Assembly (NCBI GenBank): GCA_017510305.1
Contig: JAFWNO010000045.1
Coordinates: 1 to 24,110 of the forward strand
Origin: Candidatus Saccharimonadota bacterium
GTDB taxonomy: Bacteria; Patescibacteriota; Saccharimonadia; Saccharimonadales; Saccharimonadaceae
Reading direction: 5' to 3'
DNA: 24,110 nt
The translations under genes were made by a program, and so were the position numbers. Positions within the stretch are counted from its first letter, which is position 1; each line of letters opens with the position of its first letter. Positions 20,531 to 24,110 of this stretch are shown here, in pieces. The notes under the pieces are model-generated. The model saw only the letters and a list, made by a program, of their open reading frames with translations, was not told where the DNA came from and searched no databases.

Positions 20531-22276
20531 CTATGGGGTGCGATTTTTGATGGCGCGGACTGCCGCCCAAGATTCTACACCATTGAAACGGTCTGTAGCG
20601 GAAACCAGACGGTAATCATCTGGGAAAGTCCGAACGTTTTTATTGTAAAAGTATGTCATGTCTACCTGATAAATGCCGATGGCTGGCACATCTTCTACCC
20701 AATATTTAAGGAAGGTATCGTAGCGGGTGGTGCGAATCTCTGGATTCATACTACCACGGGCGCCAAGGATAAGGGCATCTAGTAATTTATTGTTGTAATT
20801 GGACAGGTTGAGGCCAGAGCCGCCACTCTGAGAAGAGTGATAATATGGGAATAGATCTGGGTTAGCACCAAGATCAATTTCGTAAATTAAAATGTCATAA
20901 GAACGGGGACGAACGACGTTAATCAGGAAATCTTGGCCCGGCTCGGCAATACGCTTATTCACTTTAAAGCCAAGGCCAGTTAACTGTAGCTCTAGATTAT
21001 CTGCTAGAGTTGGAAGATAGCCAGTATTTACCGTAACGAGATTTAGCTCGGCGCCTTCAGAGAGGCCGGCCTCGGAAATCATCTGTTTGGCAGAATTCGG
21101 ATCGTATTCGGGTAAGGCCGGATAGCTTAGTCCAGAAATCTGCGTATCGAGAATTGGATAATCCAGCGGCATTTCATCGCCTAGGGGCGCACGGAGCGAT
21201 TTAAGATCTATGCCTTTTTGGATGGCGCGGCGGAGATTTACATTATTCATAAGCGGGCTAGTAGTATTAATAAAAGCATACACGCCACTATTTAATGCGG
21301 CCTGTTTTTTGATGATGCTGTTAGAGGAAATATCGTCATCATCGGTGGCATCCAGCTCGGCAGTGGCGGTAACGGCGCCGCTTTGCATGGCAGTTTTAAT
21401 ATCGTTAGCAGAAAGATAAGCGTGAATAGCAAAGGAATCTAGGAGTGGCTTGCCCTGATAATTGGCAGGGTTAGCATTCATATATACTACCTTTTCCCCT
21501 TCGGTGCCGACGGCTTGGCTAGCATTATAGGTGAAAGCGCCAGAGGTGACTGGGCTAGTGCTAAAGGCATTTTCTAGAAGCTTGTCGCTGGGGACATCTT
21601 TTAAAATGTGCTCTGGCAAAATTGGAAAGGTAAGACTGGTTGCAAAACTGGCATAAGCAGTAGGTAATTTGAAGATAAGATTGCCATCAGACTCCTCCAA
21701 CTTGACACCACTAAGGCTAGAGGAATATGCAGTATTGACTTTTGGATCTTGAATTGTGTGGACGGTATAAATGATATCTTTATTGGTAATAGGCTCACCG
21801 TCGGACCATTTTAGATTGCTGCGCAACTTGACCGTCCAGACTTTGCCAGTTTCATCAGCAGTGACAGATTCTGCTAGGCTAGGGCTAGTATGGCCAGAAT
21901 AATCTGTAGCGGTAAGCGTGCCAAACATTAGCCTGGATAGAGATTTTTCGCTACTAGTGGTGGCAAAAAGAGGATTAAGCGAATTAACCTTGCCGAGAGT
22001 AGCTTCGGTATAGGTGCCGCCGCCGGTAAAACTTTCTACTGCGTAAGACTCCCGATACCAGAAAGTTTGAGTGACGGCAAGGGCAATAATGGCTGTAACA
22101 AGCAACATCCACTCTAAAATAAGCAAACGGACTTTGCGTGCGTTATCAATACGCTCTACCAAGTTTTCTTGGATATGCTCTACACTATTATCGCCAGCCT
22201 TGCTAACTTTGCGGCGAAAGCGCAAAAAATGCTTCTCGATTCTCTTCTGCCCACTTTTTCGCCTTCTGATTGCCAT
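20531..22276 (-). CDS. Family 5 extracellular solute-binding protein, TM-anchored
   Basis: 581 residues of the SBP_bac_5 (oligopeptide/dipeptide-type) family, the binding part of ABC importers. A strongly basic N-terminus (RRRKSGQKRIEKHFLRFRRK) is followed by one helix (residues 50-68, LLILEWMLLVTAIIALAVT). There is no lipobox Cys, so the protein is anchored by the helix. Family features: GTYTEATLGKVNSLNPLFATT, SLAESVTADETGKVWTVKLRSNLKWSDGEPITNKDIIYTV, FPILPEHIL, LRRAIQKGIDLKSL, and the C-terminal SNYNNKLLDALI. Ligand unknown; peptides are the family default. Its start is 7 nt after the secG stop, so it shares the secG promoter. No permease or ATPase genes are seen nearby. Confidence 0.92.
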   Translation of the reverse strand: MAIRRRKSGQKRIEKHFLRFRRKVSKAGDNSVEHIQENLVERIDNARKVRLLILEWMLLVTAIIALAVTQTFWYRESYAVESFTGGGTYTEATLGKVNSLNPLFATTSSEKSLSRLMFGTLTATDYSGHTSPSLAESVTADETGKVWTVKLRSNLKWSDGEPITNKDIIYTVHTIQDPKVNTAYSSSLSGVKLEESDGNLIFKLPTAYASFATSLTFPILPEHILKDVPSDKLLENAFSTSPVTSGAFTYNASQAVGTEGEKVVYMNANPANYQGKPLLDSFAIHAYLSANDIKTAMQSGAVTATAELDATDDDDISSNSIIKKQAALNSGVYAFINTTSPLMNNVNLRRAIQKGIDLKSLRAPLGDEMPLDYPILDTQISGLSYPALPEYDPNSAKQMISEAGLSEGAELNLVTVNTGYLPTLADNLELQLTGLGFKVNKRIAEPGQDFLINVVRPRSYDILIYEIDLGANPDLFPYYHSSQSGGSGLNLSNYNNKLLDALILGARGSMNPEIRTTRYDTFLKYWVEDVPAIGIYQVDMTYFYNKNVRTFPDDYRLVSATDRFNGVESWAAVRAIKNRTP

Positions 22277-22283
22277 CTTGCCT

Positions 22284-22511
22284 CTATTCTGGAATTAGCA
22301 GTAATCCTAATATTGAGAGGACAAAAACCAATGCAGTGACGATAGTGGCGTTAAATAATGACTTATCAAGGCCGCGGCGAGTAGTATATAGTTCCCCGCT
22401 AGCGCCAAAGCCAGCACCGAGAGAGGCACCCCTCTGCTGAAGGAGGATTAAAAGAATTGTAAGCACTGCTGAAATGAGCGTGGTAGTCTGTAAGATATTT
22501 CCTAAATTCAT
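22284..22511 (-). CDS. secG: Preprotein translocase subunit SecG
   Basis: SecG is the small accessory subunit of the SecYEG protein channel. 75 residues from ATG 22511, chosen because the promoter -10 ends 7 nt upstream; the open frame runs to 22547 through the promoter. Two membrane helices (NILQTTTLISAVLTILLILL and TIVTALVFVLSILGLLLI) flank the family loop QQRGASLGAGFGASGELYTTRRGLDK, close to the usual GGGLGAAFGGG..FGxRG pattern. It is first in an operon with the solute-binding protein. Confidence 0.93.
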   Translation of the reverse strand: MNLGNILQTTTLISAVLTILLILLQQRGASLGAGFGASGELYTTRRGLDKSLFNATIVTALVFVLSILGLLLIPE

Positions 22512-22518
22512 AGTATCT

Positions 22519-22547
22519 ATTATATATGATGTGGGGGGAGATTTCAA
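22519..22547 (-). promoter_or_regulatory. Promoter of secG, near-leaderless
   Basis: -35 TTGAAA (22547-22542), 17-nt spacer, -10 TATAAT (22524-22519), then 7 nt to ATG. The transcript would start at or next to the ATG. Confidence 0.8.
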
Positions 22548-22594
22548 GGTTTAAACTGGGTGATACTAAACTGAGCGATGCCTAGTTCGCATAA

Positions 22595-22843
22595 TAAAAC
22601 CTTAAATCTCTTATCTTCAAAATTGTTCAAACTCGCTTTCACAAGATGCCTAGATTTTACCTTCTACTCTTGAAACGCCTACGTTTTTGAAAAAGTAAAG
22701 GCACAAGGCCATTGACTTTTTCAAAAGCCTCCGGGATACTGTTTCTGCGAGTAGAGGATAAAATCTCTCATCTTGTGAGACAAAATATTTTCCAAATTGG
22801 GAGTTTTCACAAAGTTTTTCGGGCTAAGAGGTTCAAGGTTTTA
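22595..22843. repeat. 249-bp imperfect inverted repeat downstream of the FISUMP gene
   Basis: The outer arms are TAAAACCTTAAATCTCTTA (22595 on) and the complement of TAAGAGGTTCAAGGTTTTA (ending 22843). The middle arms are TCACAAGATG..AGATTTTA..TCTACTC against GAGTAGA..TAAAATCT..CATCTTGTGA. The inner arms are TTTTGAAAAAGT (22685-22696)/ACTTTTTCAAAA (22725-22736) around a 28-nt centre. The outermost three bases are the stop codon TAA of the surface-protein gene. Ends in TA would suit a MITE with a TA target duplication; a giant transcription-stop hairpin or a recombination site are alternatives. No transposase is visible. Confidence 0.8.
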
Positions 22844-24110
22844 GCTGTCGAAGACGCAGCGGATTCCGAATCCTTGCCATTTGGCGAGATGGCTTTGTGG
22901 GTCATAAACTGCACCATAAAAAACCATTAAATATGCTTGATATTCCGTGTTATCGTAGCCATAATATGTTCTTGTCCAGTAAAAGCCAATCTGTTGATTC
23001 CCCAATATGCTAGCATAGTTACCATTATAAGGAAAGAACAGTGGTGCCTTTATCATTCTGGTATAGATTGCCCGTGCAGCTGATCCATCAGTGTATCCAG
23101 ATGGTATTGGATTGCCATTATCATCATTATATAGGCTAATAAGGCGAGAATAAGATTTGTTACCATAAGCATCTGGATTCCGCCATCCGGAAGAACAAAG
23201 AGATTCGTTAATGGTGGTTTCCGTGGTGTCTTTGCCAATAGTAGCTGTAATCGCCGACCAGTTATAGTGATTACCTACCTTAGATCCATATATATCTGTT
23301 GCATCAGAATTATATGAAAGAACCTGAGCAGTATTATATGCAGAGGTATCACCATTAGCTATATTTGGAGGTAATACTCTGTCCTGTGTCACATTACTAT
23401 CACTCGGATGTAATGTCCTCCCTCCATCCAACGCCAAATTTTGCACCATCCAACAATTCCCATCTGCTAGATGTGCTATCTTATAAGATTTATTATCTCT
23501 ACTATCCTTTAAAGTATAGATATTATGGCCATCAGTAGTACCATAAGGTAGATTATTACAGATATTTGCTGTCATTTGTTGCATGGTAGTAATGTCTTCT
23601 ATTAGCGGCTCGCCAGTGTAGGTAATCGCATTTGTTTCTGCTAATACTCTACCAAAGTGAGTAAGAGTTAATTCTACAGTATAACTGCCTACACCTAGAT
23701 TAGGTGAAGTACAGGATACATTAAGGAAGTTATCACTATCTAGATTAATAGTAGGAGAAGTACAAGTGCCTTCTTCTACTTTAGTACTTACTCCATCTAC
23801 TATGGCTGTTCTATAGAAAGATACGGTAGCAGTAGCTTCTGATACTTCCTCAGCTGTAGTGGAGATAGAGGTATAGATGGTAACTGGTTGGTTAGGAGAG
23901 GATAGATCTATAGTAGGAGTAGTAGCACCACCATCACCACAGGTAACTGCTCCAGTAGTACTATTAGTTACACAGACTCTTATTTCGCTCGGCTGCTCGG
24001 CTAAGGCAGTATATAGTACAGTATTACTATAACTTCCGGCTGGGATGTCTCTGCCTGCTTTTACGCCGTAGTAGATAGTAGTATTAGATGTTGGTTCAGT
24101 ATCCTGAGTA
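22841..24110 (-). CDS. Secreted FISUMP-domain surface protein, 5' part off window
   Basis: The frame is open from the stop at 22841 to the window edge, about 422 residues; the start is missing. (An internal ATG at 23584 is not the start: the frame upstream has no stop.) The N-terminal visible part is repetitive, Thr/Ser/Val-rich and beta-like (AGRDIPAGSYSNTVLYTALA, PNLGVGSYTVELTLTHFG), like adhesin Ig-type modules. The last 250 residues match the FISUMP pattern (Fibrobacter succinogenes major paralogous domain): MTANICNNLPYG, YTLKDSRDNKSYKIAHLADGNCWMVQNLALDGG, and the end GFGIRCVFDS. These occur in large surface proteins of many CPR bacteria; function unknown. Codon choice in the visible N-terminal part is strongly ACT and GTA biased. 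It ends at the 249-bp palindrome. Confidence 0.85.
   Translation of the reverse strand, partial: TQDTEPTSNTTIYYGVKAGRDIPAGSYSNTVLYTALAEQPSEIRVCVTNSTTGAVTCGDGGATTPTIDLSSPNQPVTIYTSISTTAEEVSEATATVSFYRTAIVDGVSTKVEEGTCTSPTINLDSDNFLNVSCTSPNLGVGSYTVELTLTHFGRVLAETNAITYTGEPLIEDITTMQQMTANICNNLPYGTTDGHNIYTLKDSRDNKSYKIAHLADGNCWMVQNLALDGGRTLHPSDSNVTQDRVLPPNIANGDTSAYNTAQVLSYNSDATDIYGSKVGNHYNWSAITATIGKDTTETTINESLCSSGWRNPDAYGNKSYSRLISLYNDDNGNPIPSGYTDGSAARAIYTRMIKAPLFFPYNGNYASILGNQQIGFYWTRTYYGYDNTEYQAYLMVFYGAVYDPQSHLAKWQGFGIRCVFDS

Noticed and set aside
23582..23584. ATG at 23584 as the start of the FISUMP gene
   Set aside because: Translating upstream in the same frame gives an uninterrupted adhesin-like sequence to the window edge.
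1..24110. CRISPR arrays, rRNA genes, integrases, complete IS elements
   Set aside because: I looked for regular spaced repeats, rRNA signatures and recombinase motifs and saw none.

Overview
The window looks like a chromosomal segment of a Candidate Phyla Radiation bacterium, most likely Saccharibacteria (TM7). This is inferred from the gene mix: a TM-anchored rather than lipid-anchored family 5 solute-binding protein, a FISUMP-type surface protein, a 7TM sensor without a kinase, a CAP protein, pentose-phosphate enzymes linked to GAPDH, and dense short-spaced genes. No rRNA or taxonomic marker was searched. The standard code reads cleanly and TGA is not read as glycine, which argues against Gracilibacteria or Absconditabacteria. 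No intact complete gene here ends in TGA.

Layout. Positions 1-1265 hold gatA (3' part off the window) and gatC on the minus strand. Positions 1364-2428 hold a lone methyltransferase-like protein, followed by a terminator and an unexplained palindrome-bearing stretch. Positions 2891-5205 hold a two-gene unit, a 7TM-GAF membrane protein and a membrane-anchored CAP-domain protein. A DHH phosphoesterase (minus) and uvrB (plus) diverge from about 6110-6160. Positions 8393-12188 are a tight minus-strand operon gapA-rpiB-rpe-pfkB-LOG, which could move ribose phosphate from nucleotides into the pentose-phosphate pathway and lower glycolysis. A flotillin/SPFH protein (12309-14099) and the short str operon rpsL-rpsG (14261-15153, no fusA next) follow. 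Positions 15288-17313 hold two divergent paralogous membrane-anchored proteins of unknown function around a small two-helix membrane protein. Positions 17374-22511 hold, all minus, secG, the solute-binding protein, tRNA-Leu(UAG), an FAD-linked oxidase and trigger factor. Positions 22841-24110 hold the C-terminal part of a secreted FISUMP protein, ending at a 249-bp imperfect palindrome.

The most striking observation is a structured palindromic element inserted in-frame in two unrelated housekeeping genes, gatA (about 145-263) and uvrB (6674-6883). The copies share three identical core blocks (12, 11 and 15 nt), while their stems differ in sequence but stay self-complementary. Relative to the genes the two copies lie in opposite orientations, and both remain open. 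They resemble Rickettsia palindromic elements in behaviour, but I do not recognise the sequence.

Regulation also stands out. Four genes (gatC, the DHH gene, the small membrane protein and trigger factor) have TGnTATAAT exactly 6 nt before ATG, which predicts leaderless mRNAs; secG (7 nt) and uvrB (9 nt) are close. Three other genes have long leaders with strong Shine-Dalgarno sites and share a TTCGTACATTTATAT-like leader motif.
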